Shown here piece after piece: positions 8,812 through 16,379 of a DNA stretch of 36,571 bases. Source of the DNA: Thermogemmatispora sp. GTDB lineage: Bacteria; Chloroflexota; Ktedonobacteria; Ktedonobacterales; Ktedonobacteraceae. A program made the position numbers and the translations under genes. Positions within the stretch are counted from its first letter, which is position 1; every line of letters begins with the position of its first letter. Below the pieces are notes generated by a model. The model was not told the origin of the DNA. It saw only the letters and a list, made by a program, of their open reading frames with translations, and did no database searches. The stretch is from the NCBI RefSeq assembly GCF_019683635.1, contig NZ_JADGIA010000026.1, positions 1 through 36,571 of the forward strand, read 5' to 3'.

Positions 8812-10942
8812 GCAGCAGCGCCCCTGGAAGTCCTGGTCGTGGCTGTTGAAGCCGGAAGTCCCTGGCCTGCTGCTCCTCGCATCGGCCTTGCGGCTCTACG
8901 GTCTCAATCGGACCGAGTTTGATGACGATCAGGCCACGCTCTTTCGGATGGCCTACGATGCTGTCCATCAGGGACTGCTCCCGGTCACTAGCAATACTGG
9001 CTCGATCGGGGCCCAGCATCCACCCGGCGTGGTCTATTTGTTCATGCTGCCCGCGGCCTTGAGCGCTAACCCGCTCTGGGCCGCTGTGCTTGTGGCCCTG
9101 CTTAATGTCCTGGCTGTCCTGTTGACGTATTTCTTCTTGTACCGCTACTATGGCCGCCTGGCTGCTGTGACTGGCTCCTTTCTCTACGCTTCTGCCGTAT
9201 TGCCTGTGAAGTATGCTCGTTTTATCTGGCAGCCCAATATAGCTGCTCCTTTTGTTGTGCTCTTTCTGCTGGCGCTCTTCCGAGGGGTGGTAGCGCGGCG
9301 ACAGGGATGGTTCGCGTGGGCTGTGCTCTGGCTGGCCCTTCTCTATCAGGCTCACGAGGTCAATCTCTTGTTGGCGGCTCTGCTGCTGCTCTGTCTGGTG
9401 CTCGCTCCCCAGACCGTGCGTTGGCGCGATGCCCTTTTCGCACTCCTGGCCCTGCTGCTCGTTTTTACTCCATCGTTGCTCTGGCTGCTCGTCTCTGGCC
9501 TGCACGATCTACGCTCCACTCTCAGTTTCTCTAATCATCAGGCCGGTGGTCTCTCTCTTCAAGCTCTGCGTATCTATCGTCTTTTCATTATTCCATATGA
9601 TCAGCTTCCTCATCGTAGCGATACAATTCTCTTGCCACTCCACCGCCTTTTCTCCTGGCTCAAGCTAGCGATGCCTGCCCTGCTGATCCTGGCTGCCCTT
9701 TGGCTGCTGGTCGTACTTGTGCGCCGACAGGCTGGCCCGGCTGTCGAACAGAAGGAGTTGCGGAGAGCGGCGGGGCCTGGCCGCTGGTGGCCGCGGCTGT
9801 GGGAAGGTTGGGAGAGCTTGCGCTCGGATGGCCAGCGTTGTGGAGCGCTGATTTTGCTTCTCTGGCAGCTTCTCCCTCTTCTGGTCTTCTTGCGTTATGG
9901 AGGAGAACTACACACTCAGTATTTGCTGCTCTTGATGCCGGGGCCATTTCTCTTGATTGGCATCGTGGTGGCCCGGGGCTGCCAGTGGCTGTATCGGCAC
10001 GAGGGCTGGCTGCGGCGTCTGCGTTGGGCCGGCTATCTCCTGGTGGGGATGCTAGTGATTGCTCAAAGTCTGGCCTCGGCTGTCAGTGTCCTCGATACTC
10101 TTGAAGGCCACTTCGATGATCGCTCCTTTCCACCCTATCCGTATCATAATGATCTTGCCTCACTACAGCAGGCCCTTGCTGCTACTGATCAGCTTGCCCA
10201 AAGAGAACATCTGTCGCATGCCTACGTTACTGTAGATGATGCCACGCGCACCGCTGTCTTCTTTCTCAGTCGCCAGATGCGGACACCAGTCACGCTCTTT
10301 GATGCCCACTGTCTGCTCCTGCCGACGGAGCGCGCGGTCATGCTCGTAGGGCCTTATGATCCCTGGGTGACGGCTCTGCTGGAGCGTTTTGGACGCGCCA
10401 CGCTGGTGAGCCAACTCCCACGTCCTGGGGGACTGCCGTTTTCTCTCTATGTGGTCGAGCCGGGACCGGAGGCTGCTGCCTCTGCCCTGTCCTCTCCCTG
10501 GAAGTTCAACCAGCTAGAGGCACTATCACAGCAGGCTTTCCCTCTCACGCTGGCCAATGGCTCTCAGGCTAGCACCTGGCTTGTCTCGTCCTGGCAGATC
10601 AGACAGAGTGCCTCGCCTGTGCTCAATACCACCTATGCCTATCGCTTCGTGGCCACTGCCGAGGCCTCGCCTTCTTCTCAAAGCCTGCAGACAACCTGTA
10701 CTTTTAACCGCTTGCAGGCTGGGGAGAGGCTACTCGTGACCTTCGCCCTTGCTGATAAGGCAGAGATTCCTGTCAACCTGCTGCTGCGTATCTGGTCCTA
10801 TCGCACGGTCCTTTATACGCCGTCCTACGGCCCCCTGCATCTAGAGACTTCTATATCGAAAGAGGTAGATATGAATCTTTTGCAGACAGCGACGGGGCTG
10901 AACCAATTCCTGCTATCGGTGAGCGACGGGACGGGAGGATGA
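8744..10942 (+). CDS. Multi-pass membrane glycosyltransferase, GT39/ArnT-like (GT-C fold)
   Basis: A 732-residue integral membrane protein. After a short charged N-terminus, the first segment (PGLLLLASALRLYGL) is followed by an acidic loop, RTEFDDDQATLFRMAYDA. A proline motif, GAQHPPGVVYLFML, comes next; both are typical of GT-C enzymes that use polyprenyl-phosphate sugars. About ten hydrophobic segments follow to near residue 450. The last 250 residues look soluble and extracytoplasmic. AGGAGG (8731-8736) precedes the ATG at 8744 by 7 nt, which places the start inside thrC, a 68-nt overlap. It likely shares the thrBC transcript, although its function looks unrelated. The substrate and acceptor cannot be told from sequence. 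O-mannosyl or arabinosyl transfer to envelope lipid or protein is possible. Confidence 0.75.
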   Translation: MRLAPLPARHQGRMVSQDQGRSEQQRPWKSWSWLLKPEVPGLLLLASALRLYGLNRTEFDDDQATLFRMAYDAVHQGLLPVTSNTGSIGAQHPPGVVYLFMLPAALSANPLWAAVLVALLNVLAVLLTYFFLYRYYGRLAAVTGSFLYASAVLPVKYARFIWQPNIAAPFVVLFLLALFRGVVARRQGWFAWAVLWLALLYQAHEVNLLLAALLLLCLVLAPQTVRWRDALFALLALLLVFTPSLLWLLVSGLHDLRSTLSFSNHQAGGLSLQALRIYRLFIIPYDQLPHRSDTILLPLHRLFSWLKLAMPALLILAALWLLVVLVRRQAGPAVEQKELRRAAGPGRWWPRLWEGWESLRSDGQRCGALILLLWQLLPLLVFLRYGGELHTQYLLLLMPGPFLLIGIVVARGCQWLYRHEGWLRRLRWAGYLLVGMLVIAQSLASAVSVLDTLEGHFDDRSFPPYPYHNDLASLQQALAATDQLAQREHLSHAYVTVDDATRTAVFFLSRQMRTPVTLFDAHCLLLPTERAVMLVGPYDPWVTALLERFGRATLVSQLPRPGGLPFSLYVVEPGPEAAASALSSPWKFNQLEALSQQAFPLTLANGSQASTWLVSSWQIRQSASPVLNTTYAYRFVATAEASPSSQSLQTTCTFNRLQAGERLLVTFALADKAEIPVNLLLRIWSYRTVLYTPSYGPLHLETSISKEVDMNLLQTATGLNQFLLSVSDGTGG

Positions 10943-11016
10943 TCAACGAGGGCCTGAGTAAGCCCCACGCTGGAAGCAGGAGGAGAGCCGGGGCACTAGC
11001 GTCGCCGCCTTCTGGC

Positions 11017-11025
11017 TGTTACAAT
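11017..11025 (+). promoter_or_regulatory. Extended -10 promoter candidate upstream of 11201
   Basis: TGT-TACAAT matches the extended -10 seen at other genes in this window. No good -35 box is visible 16-18 nt upstream. It would give a leader of about 170 nt for the small membrane protein gene. The rest of 10943-11200 shows no gene. Confidence 0.4.
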
Positions 11026-11200
11026 GATGTCAGCACAAGAGCGGGCCCCTCCCTCTCCTCTTGCTCATTCTTGCTTGACCTAGACAAAGCTGAACTGCCC
11101 GTGCTGTTGCTTTGCTGATCGGAGGTCGGAGCAGCGCAGGGTCACATAAAGGAAGACAAGAAGGACAGAACGGACCGGCAGCGCACCTGGCACCGTGAAC

Positions 11201-11635
11201 ATGGAAAGAAACAATCGTCGTTTACAATGGATACCGCCCTGGGAAATGCCGGCAGACCCCATCAAAGCGGTCTTCTGGTTCCTCTACTGGCTGCTCCGGG
11301 TAGTGGTCCGCTTCTACTGGCTCCCCCTACTCGCTGGCGTCATCTATGAAGGTCTGCTCAACGGCTTGATTGGGGGAGGCATTACCCTGCTCCTCGGTTT
11401 AGCGCTCTGGGTGGCCCTATTTGCTGTTCTCAGAATCGTTGAGCTGCTCCGCGGGGTCGCGCAGGTGCTGGCCACCGTCGAGCAGCTCCAGCAAGAGTTC
11501 AGCCTTATTGACAATGATCCTCTCTCCCGATCCAGCGAAGGCGAGCCACGCAATGAACCGCGTGTCGTGGAAGGTACCATTGTCTACCTGGATGAGAAAC
11601 GGCGCGAGCGAGGAGACCGGCCTGGGGCCAGCTAG
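11201..11635 (+). CDS. Small two-helix membrane protein of unknown function
   Basis: A protein of about 144 residues that I do not recognise. An aromatic, basic N-terminus (RRLQWIPPWEMP) leads into two hydrophobic segments. The first is around residues 25-50 (AVFWFLYWLLRVVVRFYWLPLLAGVIY) and the second around 55-80 (LIGGGITLLLGLALWVALFAVL). A charged, probably cytoplasmic tail follows. The helix RIVELLRGVAQVLATVEQLQQEF could be a coiled coil. The ATG at 11201 is two codons inside a GTG at 11195; neither has a strong ribosome binding site. It lies alone between the glycosyltransferase and the oppositely oriented manA. The base composition and reading frame look coding, but the function is unknown. 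Confidence 0.6.
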   Translation: MERNNRRLQWIPPWEMPADPIKAVFWFLYWLLRVVVRFYWLPLLAGVIYEGLLNGLIGGGITLLLGLALWVALFAVLRIVELLRGVAQVLATVEQLQQEFSLIDNDPLSRSSEGEPRNEPRVVEGTIVYLDEKRRERGDRPGAS

Positions 11636-11753
11636 GAGCCAGTCTGACGAGCGAGGCATGCCGGACATGGTCAGCTAGACAAGCCCGGCCTCACTCCTCC
11701 TTCCTGCTTGGGGGAGGGCCGCGTCATCAGCAAGCGGTCTGTCTCTCTCTAAC

Positions 11754-12788
11754 TCAGGCCAGTTCTGGGTTAGCCTCTTTCCAGGCCAGCCAGGCCGGGT
11801 CATCGGGAGCTGGCACGTAGGAGCGCAACAGCAGCCCATTGCCCTCAAGACAATAGGGGCCGAGGGCGGCTGGTAGCACAACGCTCTGACCGCGTGTGAA
11901 GGCCAGGTGGAGCTGCTGAGAAGGGCCATAGTGGATCGTCGCCTCTGCGCCCAGCGACGACAAGATTTGACAGCTTCCTGTCGTCTGATCGTGGACCTCT
12001 CCTTTGAGCGCTAACTCGCGCATCACAAAGTAGCGACAGGCGGCCAAACAGCGCTCCTCGTAGCCCGGGCCGCCAGCGAGCGTCACCGGGCGAACCTTAA
12101 TGCGCGCTGAAGGACCGTAATGGGCCACGGCCAGTGCGCGCTCAATATGCAGCTCGCGCGGCTTCCCCTCGGCAGTCAGGCGTCCGTAGTCATACATGCG
12201 ATAGGTAATATCAGAGTACTCCTGAAGTTCATAGAGCAGAATGCCTGCGCCGATGGCATGCACCGTTCCGGCAGGGACGAAAATAACATCTCCTGCCTGA
12301 ACCGGCTCTTCATGGAGAAGCTGCTCCAGCTCTACCTTCTCGATAGCTGCGGCCACCGCGGAGCGGTTGGTGGGGATAGCAAAGCCGTGGACGATAGCCG
12401 CGCCTGGCTCTGCGGCCAAGATATACCAGCATTCCGTTTTGCCGAGCTTTCCGCCCTCATGCTGAGCAGCGTAAGCATCATCGGGGTGCACCTGCACAGA
12501 CAGCTTCTGATGAGCATCAATGAACTTGGCCAGCAGGGGGAAGCGTGGACCGAAGATTGCCTCAGCCTGGGGACCAAGGAGAGAAGGCCCAAGCTCTATT
12601 ACCAGCTGACCCAGCGTTTTCCCAGTATAGGGAGGATTCTGAGCCAGCGTATTCACCTCAGTCTCCCAAGCTTCACCGATCAGCTTTGCTGGAGGCAGCT
12701 TTTTCCAGCCATCCTCCTCCAGGCGCCGCCCTCCCCAAATGGTCTCATGGAGCGAAGCTTCCAGGAGGATCGGATGAACGCTCTCCAC
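11754..12788 (-). CDS. manA: Mannose-6-phosphate isomerase, class I
   Basis: A 344-residue zinc-dependent cupin isomerase that interconverts mannose-6-phosphate and fructose-6-phosphate, linking mannose use and GDP-mannose supply to glycolysis. Family blocks are FPLLAKFIDAHQKLSVQVHPDD (metal ligands in the HPDD part), GKTECWYIL, AAEPGAAIVHGF, and VPAGTVHAIGAGILLYELQ followed by SDITYRMYDYGR. Its length matches the short bacterial class (310-350 residues). The start is a GTG, with AAGGAGG 10 nt upstream on the minus strand. It is a single gene facing the small membrane protein. Glycosyltransferase and ROK kinase genes elsewhere in the window also deal with sugars but are not adjacent. Confidence 0.92.
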   Translation of the reverse strand: MESVHPILLEASLHETIWGGRRLEEDGWKKLPPAKLIGEAWETEVNTLAQNPPYTGKTLGQLVIELGPSLLGPQAEAIFGPRFPLLAKFIDAHQKLSVQVHPDDAYAAQHEGGKLGKTECWYILAAEPGAAIVHGFAIPTNRSAVAAAIEKVELEQLLHEEPVQAGDVIFVPAGTVHAIGAGILLYELQEYSDITYRMYDYGRLTAEGKPRELHIERALAVAHYGPSARIKVRPVTLAGGPGYEERCLAACRYFVMRELALKGEVHDQTTGSCQILSSLGAEATIHYGPSQQLHLAFTRGQSVVLPAALGPYCLEGNGLLLRSYVPAPDDPAWLAWKEANPELA

Positions 12789-13262
12789 AGCGCAAACTCC
12801 TCCTTAGACTCATCATAAGGACAACATGCGAGTGCTTTGGTATCTCCCGGCAGCCGGGCCGTTGTTCAAAACTGCTGCTGGCCCATAAGCAGCCGGGCAA
12901 CCGCAAGCAAGCGCAGTTGAGGTCAGCGACAAAGGGACCTGGCAGCAGAAGCCCTCACCGCTTCTCTTCTCTGAAGCAGTGGCTGGCCACCAGCTCCTGG
13001 CTTCTTTCAGGAACGAAGGCGCATCGTTGTCAAGGGTAGCACCCTTGACAGTAACTGTCAAGGCCAAGATGAAGCCTGGCGAGCCGGTCGAACATACCTG
13101 CGAGTTTGAGCCTGCACCGGGTTTGAAGAGAGTAAGGCCCAAAAGCGGGTGCAGCCAAACCAGCCACTCCCTTCAGGCTCTCCTGCCGGGGACCGCTGCA
13201 ACAAGGGAGAGGAGAGGCGTTGAAAGAGAGATGCGCCTGTTAGCTCAGCACTCGATCCCAAA
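12789..13262. other. Intergenic stretch between manA and the alpha/beta-hydrolase gene
   Basis: 474 nt between two minus-strand genes. I see no convincing gene. It holds a 10-bp direct repeat GCAGCCGGGC (12850-12859 and 12889-12898) and the striking three-arm repeat at 13028-13063. It probably contains the manA promoter and the 3' end of the hydrolase transcript. Confidence 0.5.
13028..13063. repeat. Three alternating inverted repeats (TGTCAAGG family)
   Basis: Arm A TGTCAAGGGT (13028-13037), arm B ACCCTTGACAG (13041-13051) and arm C CTGTCAAGG (13055-13063) alternate in orientation. A and B form a perfect 10-bp stem with a 3-nt loop. B and C form a perfect 9-bp stem (CCTTGACAG / CTGTCAAGG) with a 3-nt loop. 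The two stems share arm B and exclude each other. The element could be an attenuator-like RNA switch in the manA leader or a pair of overlapping protein-binding dyads. Confidence 0.6.
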
Positions 13263-13937
13263 TCAAACATCGGGCATCTCGGCCCAGCGCATCAGATAGC
13301 GCGTAATCGCCTCAATTGCTGGCTCCTCGTAGCCGCGCATCAGATGGCGAGCGCCGGTGATCACCTTAATGCCCTTGGGTCCTTTCTGCTGCTCAACGAA
13401 CGGCTCCAGCTTATAGAGCGGACAGACCTCGTCGAACTCGCCGGTCACAAAGAGCTTGGGGCGCTCAAACTGGCGAGGTAAGCCGCCGATAGCCCGGAAG
13501 AGTGGCAAGCTGATCGCCACCACTGTGCGGATACGCGGATCGTAAGGAGCATACTGCAGGGCGATGTAGGCGCCGAAGGCGTGACCAATGACGCAGAGCT
13601 TGGCTGGATTGACTCCGGGCTGGGCCAAAACAAAGTCGACGGCGCCTGCCAGATCCAGTGGCTCCAGGCGGCCATCGGTCTGTTGCCCCTGGCTACGGCC
13701 AACGCCGCGGAAGTTGAAACGCAGGGCGACCATACCTTGTTCGGCCAGGCGCCGCGCCAGGAGCAAAGTCAGCACGTCCTGCATATCGCTACTGGCCGGC
13801 TGAGGATGGCAGAGCACAGCGGCGGGGGCCTGACGAGCCTGGCCGGGATAATGGAGAATGCCCTCTAGCATAAAAGAAGGCTGTCCCTTGCTGGGGAAAA
13901 CCACGCTGCGCTCGGTCGGTGCGGAGGATATGGCCAT
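13263..13937 (-). CDS. Alpha/beta-hydrolase fold protein, dienelactone-hydrolase-like, nucleophile replaced
   Basis: A 224-residue protein of the small alpha/beta-hydrolase group (COG2945-like). It shows the lid-less core: ILHYPGQARQAPAAVLCHPQP, the oxyanion-region block MVALRFNFRGVGRSQG, and the strand-turn-helix CVIGHAFGAYIALQYA. In relatives the nucleophile elbow reads GxSxGA; here residue 120 is Ala (G118-H-A-F-G122). The acid (GEFDEVCP) and the histidine (GARHLMRGYEEP) appear kept. Normal ester hydrolysis is therefore doubtful, and a binding or altered chemical role is possible. The ATG at 13937 follows AAGGGGAG closely. The gene is monocistronic, with long non-coding stretches on both sides. 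Confidence 0.8.
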   Translation of the reverse strand: MAISSAPTERSVVFPSKGQPSFMLEGILHYPGQARQAPAAVLCHPQPASSDMQDVLTLLLARRLAEQGMVALRFNFRGVGRSQGQQTDGRLEPLDLAGAVDFVLAQPGVNPAKLCVIGHAFGAYIALQYAPYDPRIRTVVAISLPLFRAIGGLPRQFERPKLFVTGEFDEVCPLYKLEPFVEQQKGPKGIKVITGARHLMRGYEEPAIEAITRYLMRWAEMPDV

Positions 13938-14285
13938 AGGCTCCCCTTCAAGACTGGCTAGATGTTTCTCGCGCCTGGATGGGCGCTTTTATCTTAGCGC
14001 AGGCCGGGCAGCACGTCAACTGCAAAACCTGGAAATCCCCTCTCTCCGTGGCAAGCCTCCTGGCTTGTTTGCCCCTGGCTCCGCTCACCATATCTTGACC
14101 GGTCAGCAGGTTGTTGCCGTCTGAAACCGGGGAAGGACCTGCATGAGCAGGGGGTAAAAACGGCTGGACTGACGGCTCCAGCGCTCCAGTCGAGATTAAC
14201 AACCAGACATGCCGCGTTACAAGGACATCATGACACTTATTGGAAGAAGGATAGTCTTTCATCTCCTTCTGTATAACATGACAGG

Positions 14286-14362
14286 AACATTTGTTAGAAC
14301 TTTCTTTGCAGATCCATCTGGGGATATTACACTGGATCGTGCAGACAAATGTTGAACTTTCT
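14286..14362. repeat. Composite inverted/direct repeat
   Basis: AACATTTGT (14286-14294) and its exact complement ACAAATGTT (14345-14353) are each followed closely by the same-direction word GAACTTTCT (14297-14305 and 14354-14362). The spacing of about 57-59 nt is close to five or six helical turns, as in paired protein-binding sites. No assignment to a known regulator is possible. Confidence 0.4.
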
Positions 14363-14836
14363 CGTGCTCAGGTGGATGATGAAAAATTCATCTCTGATGT
14401 GTTGACACTGCTTGCTTTATGTGCTAGCGTTTAATATGATGGGGCAAGCAGGTATGGCGCTGTTGCCAGGACCCGTGAGGGGCAGCATGGGTCCAGCTCC
14501 GCAGGGCTACAGAATGTTAACAGCCAGGCCGAGGGACGAGAAACCGCCGTGGCTGATGGGGGCTTCCGTCCGTGCTCAAAGTCGGTGCGTTGGCTGGCTT
14601 AATGGGCGGTGGAGGAGAAGACATTTGAACTCTACATTATTTGCTCTGTTTGCTCTGTGCTCTTGCTCATGCGCGCTGCCTTATCGAAGAGGGGAGCAGA
14701 GATAGTGGTGGCGGTGCATGAGTTTTAGTCCTCGCCCTGTGCCCGGGGAGCTGCTCGTTTGCCCTGTCGTCAGGGGTCGTCAGTGGCCAGGGTCTACGAT
14801 CTATGACAATTGATCCTGCCTGGAGAAAGAGAGGCG

Positions 14837-14881
14837 GTGAGCACGCCTGCTTGCTCACAGTAGGCATGCATGCTTGCTCAC
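14837..14881. repeat. TTGCTCAC inverted and direct repeats
   Basis: GTGAGCA (14838-14844) forms a 7-bp hairpin with TGCTCAC (14851-14857 region). The word TGCTTGCTCAC occurs again 23 nt further on (14871-14881). No T-run follows, so this is not a terminator. It lies 155-200 nt before the receiver-GGDEF start codon. Confidence 0.35.
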
Positions 14882-14931
14882 CCCGGGCAGCGAACCTAGA
14901 GGTCTCTTACACAGATACCTCTGCACCTCTG

Positions 14932-14992
14932 TCACACCTCATCACATAGGGCTGTTTTTATTCCTGTGAAGATCAGGTGTGAAAGGTAAAAT
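14932..14992 (+). promoter_or_regulatory. Promoter with nested inverted repeat upstream of the receiver-GGDEF gene
   Basis: TAAAAT at 14987-14992 is a good -10; the -35 region (CTGTGA, 14964-14969) is poor. Over it lie two TCACA words (14932-14936, 14942-14946) and two TGTGA words (14965-14969, 14978-14982), with a 7-bp outer pair CACACCT/AGGTGTG (14933-14939, 14975-14981). A weak -35 covered by a dyad suggests control by an activator or a repressor. Confidence 0.45.
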
Positions 14993-15034
14993 GTGCTTTC
15001 GTTGTGCTAGTGAAGCGTAGAGGCAGGAGCACTT

Positions 15035-16129
15035 ATGGGCAATGTGTTAGTCGTCGAGGACAACAGTCTGATCTCTTGCATCCTTCAGAAGCATCTGGGA
15101 AATGATGGAGATCATACGGTCACTGTCCTTCACGGCGAGGATGCTATCCAGTTCGCGCTGCGCAAAATGCCTCAGCTTGTCATTCTCAATATGACAGGCT
15201 CCGGCAGCGATGGCGAGCAATTCATTCAGTGCCTGCGCGCGCATGCGCGGACCATGTATATCCCTATCATTGTCGTTGGTGCCGCCAGCGACCCCGGCGC
15301 TAAGGTGCGTGCATTCCGTATGGGGGTAGATGATTATATCGCCACTCCCTTTGACTCCGAAGAATTTCTGGAGCGTGTGCGCACACAGCTACGACATGTA
15401 CAGCAAGTGATGTTATCGAGGCTGATTGATCTCCCTGGGGCGTTCCAGGTTGAGATGACTATCAAGTGCAAGCTTACTGACCAGGAGCCGTGGAGTCTCC
15501 TCTACCTCGACCTCGATAATTTTAAAGCCTTCAACGATACCTACGGTTTCCTTGCTGGCAATGAGCTGATCCGTCTGGTAGGGCGCATCTGCCGTCGCGT
15601 GGTCTGTGAATATGGCAACCTGGAGGATTTCGTCGGCCATGTTGGAGGCGACGACTTTGTCGTGGTCACCACGCCTGACCGGGCCCGCCTGCTCAGTTGT
15701 CGCATCATTGCGGCCTACAAAGAGCTGAGCCAACCATTCTATCGGCCTGAAGACCTGAAGCGTGGCACGATCAGCGGTGTTGACCGCAAAGGACGCCCCT
15801 ATCAGTTCCCGCTCGTCTCTCTCTCGATTGGCATCGTCAACAACCAACCCTATCTTGCTCACAGTCTGCAGGAAATCAGCTATCTGGTTGCCGAGGCCAA
15901 GCGCAACGCTAAGCGTTCCAGTGATAATATTTACTACATCTCATCGTCTCACGACGTTGCCAGCTGTTTCGATCAGCCCGTTGCCTCCGCGCTCTCTCTC
16001 TCGGCTAGCACCACTATCCTGCCTTTCTCGGCCCTCGGCTGGGAGTGGGAGTTGAGCAAGCGCGAGCTGGTCCATGCTCTCAGCGGCGAGGAGGTGCGCA
16101 GCGACTACGAGCTGCGTCTGCGATCCTAG
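15035..16129 (+). CDS. Degenerate receiver domain fused to a GGDEF-like domain
   Basis: A 364-residue predicted cytoplasmic signalling protein. Residues 1-120 are a receiver domain: VLVVEDNS keeps the acidic pocket, but the phospho-acceptor position is Asn52 (LVILNMT) and the conserved Lys is Thr104 (DDYIATPF). Phosphorylation is therefore unlikely. Residues 150-300 are a GGDEF-like domain with YLDLDNFKAFNDTYG and the signature GGDDF (204-208) in place of GGDEF. The RxxD inhibitory site is replaced by NLED. Diguanylate cyclase activity is possible but uncertain. The C-terminal 60 residues have no recognised domain. The ATG follows GGCAGGAGC by 8 nt. The gene is preceded by a long regulatory stretch and stands alone; no histidine kinase is nearby. 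Confidence 0.85.
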   Translation: MGNVLVVEDNSLISCILQKHLGNDGDHTVTVLHGEDAIQFALRKMPQLVILNMTGSGSDGEQFIQCLRAHARTMYIPIIVVGAASDPGAKVRAFRMGVDDYIATPFDSEEFLERVRTQLRHVQQVMLSRLIDLPGAFQVEMTIKCKLTDQEPWSLLYLDLDNFKAFNDTYGFLAGNELIRLVGRICRRVVCEYGNLEDFVGHVGGDDFVVVTTPDRARLLSCRIIAAYKELSQPFYRPEDLKRGTISGVDRKGRPYQFPLVSLSIGIVNNQPYLAHSLQEISYLVAEAKRNAKRSSDNIYYISSSHDVASCFDQPVASALSLSASTTILPFSALGWEWELSKRELVHALSGEEVRSDYELRLRS

Positions 16130-16224
16130 AAGCAGAAGGAACAAGATCGCTCTGACTGACTGGTGGGTTGGCTCTGGGCCACTTCTGGCCGCAGCCTCCT
16201 CTTTGTGCTATGCTCTCTATGGGA

Positions 16225-16243
16225 GAGCCATGAGTGATGGCTC
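16225..16243 (+). other. Small hairpin after the receiver-GGDEF gene
   Basis: GAGCCAT (16225-16231) and ATGGCTC (16237-16243) form a perfect 7-bp stem with a 5-nt loop, and an alternative stem GCTCTC/GAGAGC overlaps its left arm. No T-run follows. Its role in the 250-nt spacer before 16380 is unknown. Confidence 0.3.
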
Positions 16244-16379
16244 CGGTGAGTTACGCTGAGCAGACAGGTGATTGGAGGTTCGGGGCAGCAGAGGCTGAGC
16301 CGCAGAAGGACGGAGACGCGTCTCACACGAATCATCCGCTGCTCTCCGATGGAAGAAAGGACGGCTGAGTGCTTCTAGT

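Larger units (their letters stand above)
13938..15034. other. 1.1-kb gene-free stretch before the receiver-GGDEF gene
   Basis: I find no convincing coding region here on either strand. Frames of up to about 100 codons have no family likeness. The middle (about 14200-14450) is richer in A+T than its surroundings and carries a composite repeat (14286-14362). A TTGACA box at 14402-14407 has only a weak -10 (TAGCGT near 14425) 17 nt downstream. The right end holds repeated TTGCTCAC words and an inverted repeat over the probable promoter of the 15035 gene. A long structured leader or a small RNA could be encoded, but I matched no known riboswitch. Confidence 0.45.

Noticed and set aside
13043-13063. 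MerR-type operator/promoter reading of CCTTGACAG-TAA-CTGTCAAGG
   Set aside because: The dyad shape fits, but no -10 box lies 19 nt from TTGACA on either strand and no merR-like gene is near; kept only as a repeat.
12813-13142. 109-codon minus-strand frame between manA and the hydrolase
   Set aside because: It has no ribosome binding site or family likeness and runs through the three-arm repeat, so it is treated as non-coding.
14412-14705. 97-codon plus-strand frame in the 1.1-kb gap
   Set aside because: It starts without a ribosome binding site, has irregular composition and resembles nothing; more likely untranslated sequence.
14430-15030. Riboswitch (c-di-GMP, cobalamin, TPP, guanidine or fluoride) in the long leader
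   Set aside because: I looked for the conserved cores of these classes and found none; only unclassified hairpins are present.
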